DNA of 64,000 nucleotides from CAYVVT01 sp964454335 (GCA_964454335.1 CAYVVT010000012.1:29600-93599), one strand, 5' to 3'; positions 52,132 to 60,919 are shown, counted from the stretch's first letter. Translations and numbers: made by a program. The notes: generated from the letters alone by a model not told the origin.

Positions 52132-53159
52132 GTCTGATTTCTGTTATACGCCAGCATCCGCTGAAATTCCTGGTCTCAATCATCATCAGTCTGGTGGCCG
52201 TCTATCTGGCTTTCCGGAATCTGGAGTGGGACGCATTCTGGAAGGCGATCAAGTCCGTGCAGGTATGGTGGCTGGTCCTGGGTGGAATACTATTGGTCTC
52301 CAGCAACTTCCTGCGGGCGGCACGCTGGAGCATCCTGTTATCCCCTCAGAAGAAGATCCGCATGTACGACATCTTCCAGGCGGTGATGGTAGGCTATATG
52401 GCCAATAATGTGCTGCCCTTCAAGCTGGGCGAGGTGCTCAGGGCGGTCGTAGTGGCCAAGAGGCATAACCTGGCGGTGGCAGGTGTGGGTGCCAGTGTGG
52501 TGGTGGAACGCGGTGTCGATATGCTGACATTCCTTGTTCTCATCGGGATATATGGCGTATTCATGCCCACCCTGGAAGCCGCACGCTACGTCGCTCTATT
52601 CGGTCTGGTGGCCATCCTGGGGATCATTGGCTTCGCTGCCTGGATGAGCAACCACCATGACCGCTTCTTCAATCGCGTTGAATCCTGGGCCAATCGTAAA
52701 CACGAGGAAGGCCATGACCGTATTGCCAGACAGGCCCTGTCTTTATTCAAAGGCCTTGAAACCATCTGGCGCATGCCCAGGCCCTTCATGGTAGTATTCT
52801 ACTCCGTAACGGTATGGGCGGTCTATCTGCTGATCACGATGTGTGGCATCTTTGCCTTTGGATTTGATATGACCTTCATTGAGAAGGTTGATGCTGGAAT
52901 GGTGTTATTGATGTTCACCACGCTTTCCCTGACGATACCCGCTGCACCGGGATATGTGGGCACCTATCACGGAGCTGCCATTGCCGGTCTGCTCCTCTTT
53001 GGCATCGGCCAGGACGAAGCCGGGGCCTTTGCCGTGGTCCTGCATCTGCTGAACTACCTGCTCTATACGCCCATCGGAGCCTACTACGTGGTGCACCTGG
53101 GCCTGAGACTTGGTGCCCTTGAAGAGGAGTATGAAGAGAGCCAGCATGCCGAAGAGTGA
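52128..53159 (+). CDS. YbhN/AglD-like flippase (LPG-synthase TM-domain family)
   Basis: A 343-aa integral membrane protein with about eight TM helices. The family markers are FLRAARWSILLSP (residues about 64-76), GYMANNVLPFKLGEVLRA (about 93-110), VVERGVDML and TIPAAPGYVGTYHGAAI near 275-291. This domain is the membrane part of MprF and occurs alone in proteins thought to move lipids or glycolipids across the membrane. ATGA overlap with the LolA-like gene. The substrate is unknown. Confidence 0.87.
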   Translation: MSLISVIRQHPLKFLVSIIISLVAVYLAFRNLEWDAFWKAIKSVQVWWLVLGGILLVSSNFLRAARWSILLSPQKKIRMYDIFQAVMVGYMANNVLPFKLGEVLRAVVVAKRHNLAVAGVGASVVVERGVDMLTFLVLIGIYGVFMPTLEAARYVALFGLVAILGIIGFAAWMSNHHDRFFNRVESWANRKHEEGHDRIARQALSLFKGLETIWRMPRPFMVVFYSVTVWAVYLLITMCGIFAFGFDMTFIEKVDAGMVLLMFTTLSLTIPAAPGYVGTYHGAAIAGLLLFGIGQDEAGAFAVVLHLLNYLLYTPIGAYYVVHLGLRLGALEEEYEESQHAEE

Positions 53160-53463
53160 GGTGTTCGACGCTAGGCGTTAGAACAGGTCCTGCAGTCATA
53201 ACAGTTACACTGCTGGCCAGCACCATTCCCAACTCCTAACCCCTAACCTCATTTCACGAGTAGTCATCCGAGCCCCTGAATGAGAGCTATCCACCGGGCT
53301 ATTACTGCTTGACACCTTTCGCATCTGGTATTAGCATATGTCCACTGTCAGGATAAATCGCGAAATTGCAAGGATAACAGCGACTTATACCATCCAGTTA
53401 ATGCCTTGCTTGTAATAGTTTGAGAATTGAAAGACAGCCCGCGAAGGGATAAAGGAGAAGATC
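53160..53463. other. 304-bp intergenic gap with inverted CTAAC-type repeats
   Basis: No ORF with coding character. It holds CTAGGCGTTAG at 53171-53181 and the near-reverse-complement CTAACCCCTAA at 53236-53246 (9 of 11 matches), about 55 bp apart. The right part carries a promoter candidate for the next gene. Confidence 0.5.
53309..53337 (+). promoter_or_regulatory. Candidate promoter of the two-TM protein gene
   Basis: TTGACA (53309-53314), 17-bp spacer, TAGCAT (53332-53337), about 126 bp before the ATG at 53464. The -35 is perfect, the -10 only fair. Confidence 0.45.
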
Positions 53464-53934
53464 ATGAGTGAAAGGAATCTGACCCAGAATCTGGTGCTCA
53501 GGGGGACTAAGGAGCAGAGTGTTCTGCCCATCAGGGAAAGAGATTGGCTGAAGATCAAACATATGATCGAGAGAGTCATCACAGGTTCCACTTTCTTCCT
53601 TTATGCCGCATCTCTGGTATTCGGTGTCTTTGTAGCCGTCATCATCGGCCTTGTCATGCATAATTGGGTCGGTGAGGGTCCGCTCACCGTCTCACCCACA
53701 GGCGCACTGACCTTTGTCATCGCATGCATGATCGGCATCGCCGTAGCACTCTATATCTTGCGTTTTCAGGATATGTCCCACGTGAGCTTGGCCAGGAAAC
53801 AGATCCTTTCTGAAATGGACCTGGTCCAGCAGGATTATACTTCGGTGAACGTGGAAACGAATATCTCCTCCGATGATTCAAAAGAGACAGGTGAAGAGCT
53901 GTCAGAATCCGTCACAGAGACATTCCTGAAATAG
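53464..53934 (+). CDS. Two-TM membrane protein of unknown function
   Basis: 156 aa. A basic, charged N-terminal third (about residues 1-38) precedes TM1 (about 42-65: FFLYAASLVFGVFVAVIIGLV) and TM2 (about 80-98: LTFVIACMIGIAVALYIL). A C-terminal soluble tail of about 55 residues, rich in Ser, Glu and Asp, follows. No motif is recognised. AAGGAG lies before the ATG. It appears to be a single-gene unit between its own promoter and a terminator region. Confidence 0.75.
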   Translation: MSERNLTQNLVLRGTKEQSVLPIRERDWLKIKHMIERVITGSTFFLYAASLVFGVFVAVIIGLVMHNWVGEGPLTVSPTGALTFVIACMIGIAVALYILRFQDMSHVSLARKQILSEMDLVQQDYTSVNVETNISSDDSKETGEELSESVTETFLK

Positions 53935-54027
53935 GGCGCAGAAAGCATTCTCAGAAGACACCCGAAAGGGCCGATCCACCCCCATAAAAACCATCTGGAG
54001 AAATTGCTTTCCCCAGACCACAAATCT

Positions 54028-54049
54028 GCTTGCCAGAGGGAAGGCAAGC
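54028..54049 (+). terminator. Hairpin followed by T-rich stretch
   Basis: GCTTGCC and GGCAAGC form a 7-bp stem with an 8-nt loop, followed by CTTTATTTT. It is a likely Rho-independent terminator for the two-TM gene. It shares bases with the next hairpin, so only one can form at a time. Confidence 0.5.
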
Positions 54050-54070
54050 CTTTATTTTCGCAGGCTTTTT
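54046..54070 (+). terminator. Second, mutually exclusive terminator-like hairpin
   Basis: AAGCCT and AGGCTT form a 6-bp stem with a 10-nt loop, and the stem end runs into TTTTT. It overlaps the preceding stem by four bases. Confidence 0.45.
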
Positions 54071-54108
54071 GGCGTATGGATCATGGATTATCGAGTTACC
54101 CCGATTCG

Positions 54109-54133
54109 CCTGCCTGCATGCGTGGCAGGCAGG
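54109..54133. repeat. Perfect 9-bp inverted repeat CCTGCCTGC/GCAGGCAGG
   Basis: CCTGCCTGC (54109-54117) and GCAGGCAGG (54125-54133) are exact complements around a 7-nt loop. AT-rich GTAATTC/CATAATT elements follow, just upstream of the tRNA-Val. It resembles dispersed intergenic palindromes and has no T-run. Confidence 0.55.
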
Positions 54134-54167
54134 TAATTCCTAGTTCGTAATTCATAATTGAAATTCA

Positions 54168-54241
54168 GGGCGATTAGCTCAGGTGGTTAGAGTGCTTGCT
54201 TGACATGCAAGAGGTCAGTGGTTCGAGTCCACTATCGCCCA
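54168..54241 (+). tRNA. tRNA-Val(GAC)
   Basis: 74 nt. The acceptor stem is GGGCGAT/ATCGCCC, the anticodon stem CTTGC/GCAAG closes a loop TTGACAT with anticodon GAC, and the T-arm is AGTGG TTCGAGT CCACT. The discriminator is A and the 3' CCA is not encoded. The thrS ATG lies only 7 nt downstream, so the two are probably transcribed together. Confidence 0.95.
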
Positions 54242-54248
54242 CAGGGAA

Positions 54249-56177
54249 ATGAACGGAAATGGGAACATACACATCACATACCCCGATGGCAGAACGGAAG
54301 AAGTGCCATCAGGTATCCGTTTGTCCGAAATTGCAATCGGAATAAGCCCCCAATTCGAGAAACAACTCATCGCGGCCAAGGTGAACGGCAAGCCCGTTGA
54401 TCTGAACAGCCAGTTGACTGAGGACTCAGAGATCCTGTTCCTCAAGCCTGGTGATCCCGAGGGTCACGAGATCCTGCTGCACAGTACTTCCCACATTATG
54501 GCGCAGGCAGTCAAGCGCCTGTATCCTGAGGTGCAGGTGACCATTGGTCCAGCCATCGAGAATGGCTTCTACTATGATTTTGCCATCGAGAAGCCCTTCA
54601 ATGACGAGCAGCTGGTGGAGATCGAAGCTGAGATGAAGCGTATCGTCGATGAGGATCTTCCGGTGACCCGCAAGGTGCTGACCAGAGAAAAGGCCATCCA
54701 GCGCTTTGAAGACATGGGTGAGCATTACAAGGTCGAGATCATCCAGGAGCTGCCTCCGGAAGAAGAGATCTCCGTTTATGAACAGGGTGAATTCATGGAC
54801 CTCTGCCGGGGACCTCATCTGCCCTCGACGAAGCGAGCGGGATCATTCAAGCTGCTGAGCGTTGCCGGTGCCTATTGGCGTGGTGACGAGCGGAACCAGA
54901 TGCTGTCGCGCATCTATGGCACCGCTTTTGGGGATAAAAAATCACTCAAGAAGTACCTCCATATGCTGGAGGAGGCGCGCAAACGCGACCATCGCCGCCT
55001 GGGGAAGGATTTGGGCTGGTACAGCTTCCATGAGGAATCACCGGGCAACGCCTTCTTCCATTCCAAGGGTACCACGATCTACAATACGATCCTGGATTAT
55101 GTGCGCTCCAGCAATGATGAACACCATTACCGTGAGGTACATACGCCACTGATACTCAGTGATGAACTCTGGAAACAGAGCGGGCATTATGACAATTACC
55201 GCGAGAACATGTACTTCACCAAGATCGATGAACGTGATTTCGCCGTCAAGCCCATGAACTGTCCGGGTCATACTCTGATCTTTGGTGACAGTCTCAGATC
55301 CTACCGGGATCTGCCTGTCAAGATGAGTGAATTCGGCCGGGTTCACCGGCATGAGAAAAGCGGTGTGACCCATGGCCTTTTCCGGGTGCGTACCTTCATC
55401 CAGGACGATGCACACGTATTCTGTACCGAGGAACAGGTCAAGGCTGAGGTGAGTGATATCCTCGATCAGATCTACGAGGTTTATACCACCTTTGGTTTCG
55501 AGAACGTGCATGTGGAATTGAGTACCCGTCCTGAGAAATCCATCGGGACTGCTGAAGTCTGGGAGAAATCCGAAAAAGCACTGGAGGAAGTCCTGGAAGA
55601 GCGCGGGACTGACTATCAGCTCAATCCTGGTGACGGGGCATTCTATGGACCCAAGATCGATTTCCATATCAAGGATTCGCTGGGACGCCGCTGGCAGTGC
55701 GGAACCTGTCAACTTGATTTCAGTATGCCTGAGCGGTTTGGTCTGAAATATACTGGAGAGAACGGCCAGGATCTCCAGCCCGTGATGATCCACCGTGCCA
55801 TTGTTGGTAGTGTGGAGCGTTTCATGGGCATTCTCATAGAGCATTATGCTGCCCGGCTCCCGGTGTGGTTGGCGCCCATCCAGGCAAAAGTGATCCCCAT
55901 CGCGGATCGTCACCTGGAATATGCCCAGGCAATAGCCAAGGCGTTCAGCACTCTGGGTATCCGTGTGGAAGTGAACGACCGAAACGACAAGATCGGTCAA
56001 AAGATTCGACAAGCTGAGCTTGAGAAAGTACCTTACATGCTGATCGCCGGCGACCGGGAGGTCGATGAGCAGAAGATCAGTGTTCGACGACATGGCCAGG
56101 GAGACCTGGGGTCGTGGGATTGGGATCACATTACCAAAAGAATGTTGAACGAAATCGAGGAGAGAACAGATCAGTAA
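54249..56177 (+). CDS. thrS: Threonyl-tRNA synthetase
   Basis: A 642-aa class II synthetase. The TGS domain is at residues about 5-66. The second additional (editing) domain includes HSTSHIMAQAVKRLYP and MDLCRGPHLPST. The catalytic domain at about 265-535 has zinc ligand C338 in MNCPGH, motif 2 FGRVHRHEKSG, FRVRTFIQDDAHVF and motif 3 HRAIVGSVERFMGILIEH. The C-terminal anticodon-binding domain is at about 540-642. Full normal length. The first gene of the conserved thrS-infC-rpmI-rplT-pheS-pheT run. Its final codons contain the infC start and ribosome site. Confidence 0.97.
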   Translation: MNGNGNIHITYPDGRTEEVPSGIRLSEIAIGISPQFEKQLIAAKVNGKPVDLNSQLTEDSEILFLKPGDPEGHEILLHSTSHIMAQAVKRLYPEVQVTIGPAIENGFYYDFAIEKPFNDEQLVEIEAEMKRIVDEDLPVTRKVLTREKAIQRFEDMGEHYKVEIIQELPPEEEISVYEQGEFMDLCRGPHLPSTKRAGSFKLLSVAGAYWRGDERNQMLSRIYGTAFGDKKSLKKYLHMLEEARKRDHRRLGKDLGWYSFHEESPGNAFFHSKGTTIYNTILDYVRSSNDEHHYREVHTPLILSDELWKQSGHYDNYRENMYFTKIDERDFAVKPMNCPGHTLIFGDSLRSYRDLPVKMSEFGRVHRHEKSGVTHGLFRVRTFIQDDAHVFCTEEQVKAEVSDILDQIYEVYTTFGFENVHVELSTRPEKSIGTAEVWEKSEKALEEVLEERGTDYQLNPGDGAFYGPKIDFHIKDSLGRRWQCGTCQLDFSMPERFGLKYTGENGQDLQPVMIHRAIVGSVERFMGILIEHYAARLPVWLAPIQAKVIPIADRHLEYAQAIAKAFSTLGIRVEVNDRNDKIGQKIRQAELEKVPYMLIAGDREVDEQKISVRRHGQGDLGSWDWDHITKRMLNEIEERTDQ

Positions 56178-56709
56178 GTACAAGCAGTATCCGAAGGATG
56201 AAGAGCTACGCATCAATGAAGATATCCGTGTGCCGGAAGTGCGCCTGGTAGATGCCGAGGGGGAACAGCATGGGATTGTGCCCATCGCCGTGGCCCTGGA
56301 AAAGGCAGATGATGCAGGCCTTGATCTGGTGGAGGTGGCTCCGAATGCGGATCCACCAGTCTGCCGCCTGCTTGATTACGGAAAGTTCAAATACGACAAG
56401 GCCAAGAAGCTCAAGGACAGCAAGAAGAAACAAAAAGTTATTCAGAATAAAGAGGTTCGGTTCCGTCCAAACATCGAGGAACACGACCTGCTTACCAAGT
56501 TGAACAAAGCCAAGGAATTCCTTGATGAAGGTGACCGCGTGAAATTGACCATCATGTTCAGAGGACGTGAAATGGCCTATCTCGACCGCGGACCCCTGCT
56601 CATGGATCGTATCATGGTACATCTTGGTGAAGAAGTTCAGATGGAATATGAGCCCACCATGGAAGGTCGCTTTCTGACCACTGTGGTTACGATGAAAAAG
56701 GGAGGATAA
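56170..56709 (+). CDS. infC: Translation initiation factor IF-3 with an ATC start
   Basis: A 179-aa factor controlling start-codon selection and subunit dissociation. The first standard start in frame (GTG 56230) lies inside the conserved N-terminal block. The frame upstream encodes LRINEDIRVPEVRLV, which must be part of IF-3. Taking ATC at 56170 gives the normal IF-3 length, and AGGAGAG ends about 5-7 nt before it. IF-3 genes are known for rare start codons (AUU in E. coli) that allow self-control, since IF-3 itself rejects them. The start overlaps the thrS stop by 8 nt. The N domain is at about residues 10-85, a Lys-rich linker (KKLKDSKKKQK) follows, and the C domain is at about 95-179. Confidence 0.92.
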   Translation: MSKYKQYPKDEELRINEDIRVPEVRLVDAEGEQHGIVPIAVALEKADDAGLDLVEVAPNADPPVCRLLDYGKFKYDKAKKLKDSKKKQKVIQNKEVRFRPNIEEHDLLTKLNKAKEFLDEGDRVKLTIMFRGREMAYLDRGPLLMDRIMVHLGEEVQMEYEPTMEGRFLTTVVTMKKGG

Positions 56710-56714
56710 TCAGC

Positions 56715-56909
56715 GTGCCTAAAATGAAATCGAACCGGGCCGCAAAAAAGCGCTTTACCCTGACTGGTAAGGGAAAAGTGAAGCGGAATAAAGCTTACGC
56801 AAGCCATCAGCTGGACTGTAAATCACCCAAGCGGAAGCGTAAACTGCGGAAAAGTACACTACTGGCCAAGGGTGATGCAGCCAGAGCAAAAAAAGCAATT
56901 TCAGCATAG
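56715..56909 (+). CDS. rpmI: Ribosomal protein bL35
   Basis: A 64-aa, strongly basic large-subunit protein. The family pattern PKMKSNRAAKKRF, TGKGKVKRNKA and KRKRKLRKSTLL is complete. The start is GTG with GGAGG 9 nt upstream. It lies between infC and rplT as usual, and its translation is likely coupled and under L20 feedback as known in other bacteria. Confidence 0.97.
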   Translation: MPKMKSNRAAKKRFTLTGKGKVKRNKAYASHQLDCKSPKRKRKLRKSTLLAKGDAARAKKAISA

Positions 56910-56923
56910 TCTAGGAGACTTCC

Positions 56924-57268
56924 ATGCCGAGAGCAAAATCAAGCGTTGCAAGAAAGCAGCGCCATAAGAAATATCTGAAGGCCGCCAAGGGCTATTACGG
57001 TGCACGATCTCGTCTGTACCGCTCAGCGCGTGAAACAGTTGAACGCGCCTGGGTTTACAGCTATCGTGACCGCAAGGATCGCAAACGTCAGTTCCGTCGT
57101 CTCTGGATCGCACGGATCAACGCAGCGAGCCGCATCCACGGCCTGAGTTACAGCAAGTTCATGAACGCCTTGAAGCGGAATGAGATTGAACTGAACCGTA
57201 AGATGCTGGCCGAGATCGCTGCAACCGATCCGGCTGGCTTTGGTACGCTCGTAGACAAAGTCAAATAG
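56924..57268 (+). CDS. rplT: Ribosomal protein bL20
   Basis: A 114-aa 23S rRNA-binding protein needed early in 50S assembly. The long basic N-terminal helix is MPRAKSSVARKQRHKKYL, then AKGYYGARSRLYRSA, and the globular end has RKRQFRRLWIARINAA and GLSYSKFM. Normal length. In several bacteria it represses its own operon by binding the leader; no such leader was examined in detail here. Confidence 0.97.
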   Translation: MPRAKSSVARKQRHKKYLKAAKGYYGARSRLYRSARETVERAWVYSYRDRKDRKRQFRRLWIARINAASRIHGLSYSKFMNALKRNEIELNRKMLAEIAATDPAGFGTLVDKVK

Positions 57269-57289
57269 TCAGACATTTGGGGCCCGCGT

Positions 57290-58306
57290 ATGTCGCTTTT
57301 AAATAAAGCTGACGAACTGCGCACAGCATTTCATAAAGCGTTGGAGGACAAGCCAGCGCTTTCTGCGTTGGAGCAGATCAAGCACCAGTTCCTGGGACGA
57401 AAAGGCCAGGTCAACGATCTTTTCAAGATGATGGGGCAGGTGGCTGCCGAGGAACGCAAAGCCTTTGGTGCCAGCATCAATCAGTTGAAGCAGGAATTCG
57501 AAGAAGCGCTGGAAACCCGGATGGCTGAGCTGCAGGCTGAAGGTGGCACGCAGGAATCAACACAGGATGTCACACTACCCGGTATCGATTACCCTGCCGG
57601 CAGGCTGCACCCACTGGAGAAGACCCTCAGGGAGATCAAACGGATCTTCCATCGGCTGGGTTTTGCAGTGGCGGAAGGACCAGAGGTGGAAACCCAGTGG
57701 AATAATTTCGATGCACTGAATTTCCCACCTGAGCATCCCGCCCGGGACATGCAGGACACCTTTTTCCTTGAGAATGGCTCTGTGTTACGCACACATACAT
57801 CACCCGTTCAGATCAGGGTCATGCTGGAAGAGAAACCTCCCATCCGATCCATCATGCCCGGCCGTGTGTACCGCAACGAAGCGATCAATGCCCGCAGTTA
57901 CTGTATGTTCCACCAGGTGGAAGGACTCTACGTGGATGAAGGTGTAACCCATGGTGAACTGAAGGGCACCCTGGAACTTTTCTGTCGCGAATTTTTCGGC
58001 GAAGAGGTGAAACTGCGTTTCAGACCGAGTTATTTTCCTTTCACTGAACCGAGCAATGAAGTGGATATCTCCTGTATCCTCTGCGGCGGCGAGGGCTGCA
58101 GACTGTGCAAGCAGACAGGCTGGTTGGAGATCCTGGGCTGCGGCATGGTGGATCCGAATGTCTTTGATTCTGTCGGGATTGACTCGGAGAAGTACACGGG
58201 CTACGCTTTCGGCATGGGTATTGAGCGGATCACGCTCCTGAAATACGGCATCCCTGATATTCGCTATTTCTTCGAGAATGATGTTCGCTTCCTGACACAG
58301 TTTTAA
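57290..58306 (+). CDS. pheS: Phenylalanyl-tRNA synthetase alpha subunit
   Basis: 338 aa, the catalytic subunit of the alpha2beta2 enzyme. An N-terminal coiled coil (about residues 1-85) is followed by the class II core: HPLEKTLREIKRIF, motif 2 GRVYRNEAINARS with FHQVEGLYVDE, and motif 3 GYAFGMGIERITLLKYGIPD near the end. The Ala at the Phe-pocket position cannot be checked without alignment. It lies 21 nt after rplT and 22 nt before pheT. Confidence 0.97.
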   Translation: MSLLNKADELRTAFHKALEDKPALSALEQIKHQFLGRKGQVNDLFKMMGQVAAEERKAFGASINQLKQEFEEALETRMAELQAEGGTQESTQDVTLPGIDYPAGRLHPLEKTLREIKRIFHRLGFAVAEGPEVETQWNNFDALNFPPEHPARDMQDTFFLENGSVLRTHTSPVQIRVMLEEKPPIRSIMPGRVYRNEAINARSYCMFHQVEGLYVDEGVTHGELKGTLELFCREFFGEEVKLRFRPSYFPFTEPSNEVDISCILCGGEGCRLCKQTGWLEILGCGMVDPNVFDSVGIDSEKYTGYAFGMGIERITLLKYGIPDIRYFFENDVRFLTQF

Positions 58307-58328
58307 CCCTATCGACTGGTAGGATCGT

Positions 58329-60713
58329 ATGATCGTTTCTTATAACTGGCTGAAGGAATATGTCGACTTTGATCTGACACCTGAAGCCCTGGCAGAGAAA
58401 ATGACGGATATTGGTCTGGAAGCCAATGTCGTATCTCAATTCCCTGATTTTTACAGCACAGTTCTAGTTGGGCATGTCCTTGACGTCCAGCAGCATCCGG
58501 ACGCTGATAAACTGAAGGTCTGTCAAGTTGATCTTGGTGCTGAGGAACCTGTCACCATCGTGTGTGGTGCTCCCAATGTGGCCGCCGAACAGAACGTGCC
58601 TGTAGCAACCATAGGAACAATTTTCCCCAATGGTATCACTATCAAGAAAGCAAAGCTGCGGGGTATCAAGTCCAATGGCATGATCTGTTCAGAGGATGAA
58701 CTGGAATTATCCGAGGACCATACCGGCATCATGGTTCTAGATGAAGCAGCGAAGCCAGGAACTTCATTTTCTGACTATCTCAGCGGGGGAGATGTGGCCA
58801 TTGAGATCGATCTCACACCGAACAGACCGGATGCCCTGGGACATATCGGGGTGGCCCGGGACATTGCCGCGTCGCTGGGATTCAGATTGACGGTACCCGC
58901 TATCGAGCTTTCGGAGGTCGGTGACCTGACCAAAGATTCAATAGAGATCAGGATAGACGATCCGGTGGGATGTCCCCGCTATGCAGCCCGCATTGTTCGT
59001 GGCGTAAAGATCGCTCCTTCACCAGCTTGGTTGAAGCAAAGATTACAGGCCGTAGGACAGCGCCCCATCAACAATGTTGTGGATGCAGCCAACTACGTCC
59101 TCATGGAGACCGGCCATCCACTGCACACTTTCGACATGCGTTATATCCAGGACAATACCATCATCGTCCGTAAAGCAGCCATGGGTGAAAAGATGGTGAC
59201 CCTTGATGGGAAGGAACGACAATTAAACGATGAGATGCTCTTGATCTGTGATGGCAAACGTCCTGTGGCGCTGGCCGGCATCATGGGTGGTGAGAATTCA
59301 GAGGTGGTTGAGGATACCACTGATATCCTCATTGAAGGTGCATATTTCGATCCCATCACCGTGAGACGCGGATCAAAGACCCTGCAGCTGCCAACGGAAG
59401 CCGCCCACCGATTCGAACGCAGTGCTGATCCTGAAAATGCGCCATATTCCATCGATCGTCTGGCCCAGTTGATCCAGGAACTTGCCGGTGGTGAGATACT
59501 GAAGGGTCTTGTGGATGAGAATCCCGGCAATATACAGCCCCTGGAGGTGTCGTTCAGGCCATCCCGCTGTAATCTGGTGCTGGGAACCAAGATCGAGAAC
59601 GCAGACATACAGACGATCCTTCAGAATCTTGGATTTATGGTACTGGCGGATACGGAAAGCTGGACCGTAACCGTACCTACCTGGCGGCCGGATGTCACAC
59701 GAGAGATAGATCTGGTTGAGGAAGTGGGCAGGATCTATGGCTACAATCGAATACCCATTCCGAAACATTATACAGTCTCGAGCAAGCTGCAGAAGCAGAC
59801 ACCGGATGTTCTGCGTGAAGCGGTCACCGATCATCTGGCAGCCAGGGGATTCATCCAGACCTACAGCAACAGCCTGGTCTCTGAGTCCCGACATCCACAG
59901 CTTTTCGGTGATGAAATCCCGGTGATCCTTTCCAATCCACTTTCAATGGAAATGGCCACGGTACGGAGTTCCATGCTCCCGAATCTTGAAGCCATCATCC
60001 AACACAACCAGAACCGCAGGCAGCAGGATCTCAGGCTCTTTGAGATCGGTCAAGTGAGTCACCTGGATGCTTCAACCGATACAGGCGCCTTCGAGACAAC
60101 TCGTGTGGCACTAGCGCTTTCCGGTCGTGAGCACGAGAAACACTGGCTGCGTGATGAGGAAAATACGGGGATCTACCATCTCAAGGGACAGCTTCTGGAA
60201 CTTTTTCGCACCGTGATCGATGCCCAGATAAGTTTCAAGACCTGCCACCACGAACTATTCTCCGATGGATTGGAGATCCACATGGGGGATCAACACATCG
60301 GCTATCTTGGGGAACTTTCGGATTCACGTCTTCGTGAAGCGGATATCAAAGGCCCCATCAGTTATTCGGAATTCATTCTCATCGATAGCAGGTCTGAGAC
60401 CAACAAGCGGTACCAGGCCATCCCATTATTTCCATCTGTGGAACGGGATCTGTCCATTCTCATCGATGCCCGGGTAAGCTTTGAAGAAGTTCAGGCAGTA
60501 ATTGAGAAAAATGCAGGTAAGTATTTAATACACAGTAGGTTATACGATTTGTTCCAGGGGAAAGCTATTGCGCCCGATAAAAAAAGTCTTACATTTCGAC
60601 TGGTTTTTCAAAACCCGGAACGGACCCTGACGGAGAAAGAAGTTGATCGAGATTTCCAAAGGGTCGTTCGAGGACTGGAAGATACTTATAAAGCCAAACT
60701 GCGTGAGGCATAA
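58329..60713 (+). CDS. pheT: Phenylalanyl-tRNA synthetase beta subunit
   Basis: A 794-aa editing and tRNA-binding subunit. The EMAP/tRNA-binding domain is at about residues 40-150 (HPDADKLKVCQVDLG; GAPNVAAEQNVPVA). The B3/B4 editing domain contains RPINNVVDAANYVLMETGHPLH. The B5 domain is near 400-475 and the class II-like core at about 480-690. The C-terminal ferredoxin-like anticodon domain begins PLFPSVERDLSILIDA. Length is standard. The next small gene starts 2 nt after the stop. Confidence 0.97.
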   Translation: MIVSYNWLKEYVDFDLTPEALAEKMTDIGLEANVVSQFPDFYSTVLVGHVLDVQQHPDADKLKVCQVDLGAEEPVTIVCGAPNVAAEQNVPVATIGTIFPNGITIKKAKLRGIKSNGMICSEDELELSEDHTGIMVLDEAAKPGTSFSDYLSGGDVAIEIDLTPNRPDALGHIGVARDIAASLGFRLTVPAIELSEVGDLTKDSIEIRIDDPVGCPRYAARIVRGVKIAPSPAWLKQRLQAVGQRPINNVVDAANYVLMETGHPLHTFDMRYIQDNTIIVRKAAMGEKMVTLDGKERQLNDEMLLICDGKRPVALAGIMGGENSEVVEDTTDILIEGAYFDPITVRRGSKTLQLPTEAAHRFERSADPENAPYSIDRLAQLIQELAGGEILKGLVDENPGNIQPLEVSFRPSRCNLVLGTKIENADIQTILQNLGFMVLADTESWTVTVPTWRPDVTREIDLVEEVGRIYGYNRIPIPKHYTVSSKLQKQTPDVLREAVTDHLAARGFIQTYSNSLVSESRHPQLFGDEIPVILSNPLSMEMATVRSSMLPNLEAIIQHNQNRRQQDLRLFEIGQVSHLDASTDTGAFETTRVALALSGREHEKHWLRDEENTGIYHLKGQLLELFRTVIDAQISFKTCHHELFSDGLEIHMGDQHIGYLGELSDSRLREADIKGPISYSEFILIDSRSETNKRYQAIPLFPSVERDLSILIDARVSFEEVQAVIEKNAGKYLIHSRLYDLFQGKAIAPDKKSLTFRLVFQNPERTLTEKEVDRDFQRVVRGLEDTYKAKLREA

Positions 60714-60715
60714 GC

Positions 60716-60919
60716 ATGATCGAAGAAGCACTGAGCAAATTTGAGGATAAGGTTCGGCTTCTCATCGCCCACGTCAGCTTATTGAAAAAAGAGAATCTGT
60801 CACTTCGTAATCAGATTATTGAACAGACTGCTGGTACAGGAGTACCCAACCGGGGTGCTTTGCAAACCAAGATCCGGCAGATCGTTCAACTGATCGATGC
60901 GGAGTTGGAAGCTTTATAA
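60716..60919 (+). CDS. Small coiled-coil protein between pheT and zapA (ZapB-like)
   Basis: 67 aa, nearly all helical. Heptad-like EDKVRLLIAHVSLLKKENLSLRN at residues 10-32 predicts a coiled coil, followed by a second amphipathic helix (KIRQIVQLIDAELEAL). GAGG is 8 nt before the ATG. It lies between pheT and zapA, where several bacteria carry a ZapB-like partner. Size and position fit a divisome coiled-coil protein, but no diagnostic motif proves it. Confidence 0.7.
   Translation: MIEEALSKFEDKVRLLIAHVSLLKKENLSLRNQIIEQTAGTGVPNRGALQTKIRQIVQLIDAELEAL

Noticed and set aside
53935..54167. T-box leader for thrS
   Set aside because: The gap precedes a tRNA gene, has no T-box-like conserved sequence and no stem-I structure.
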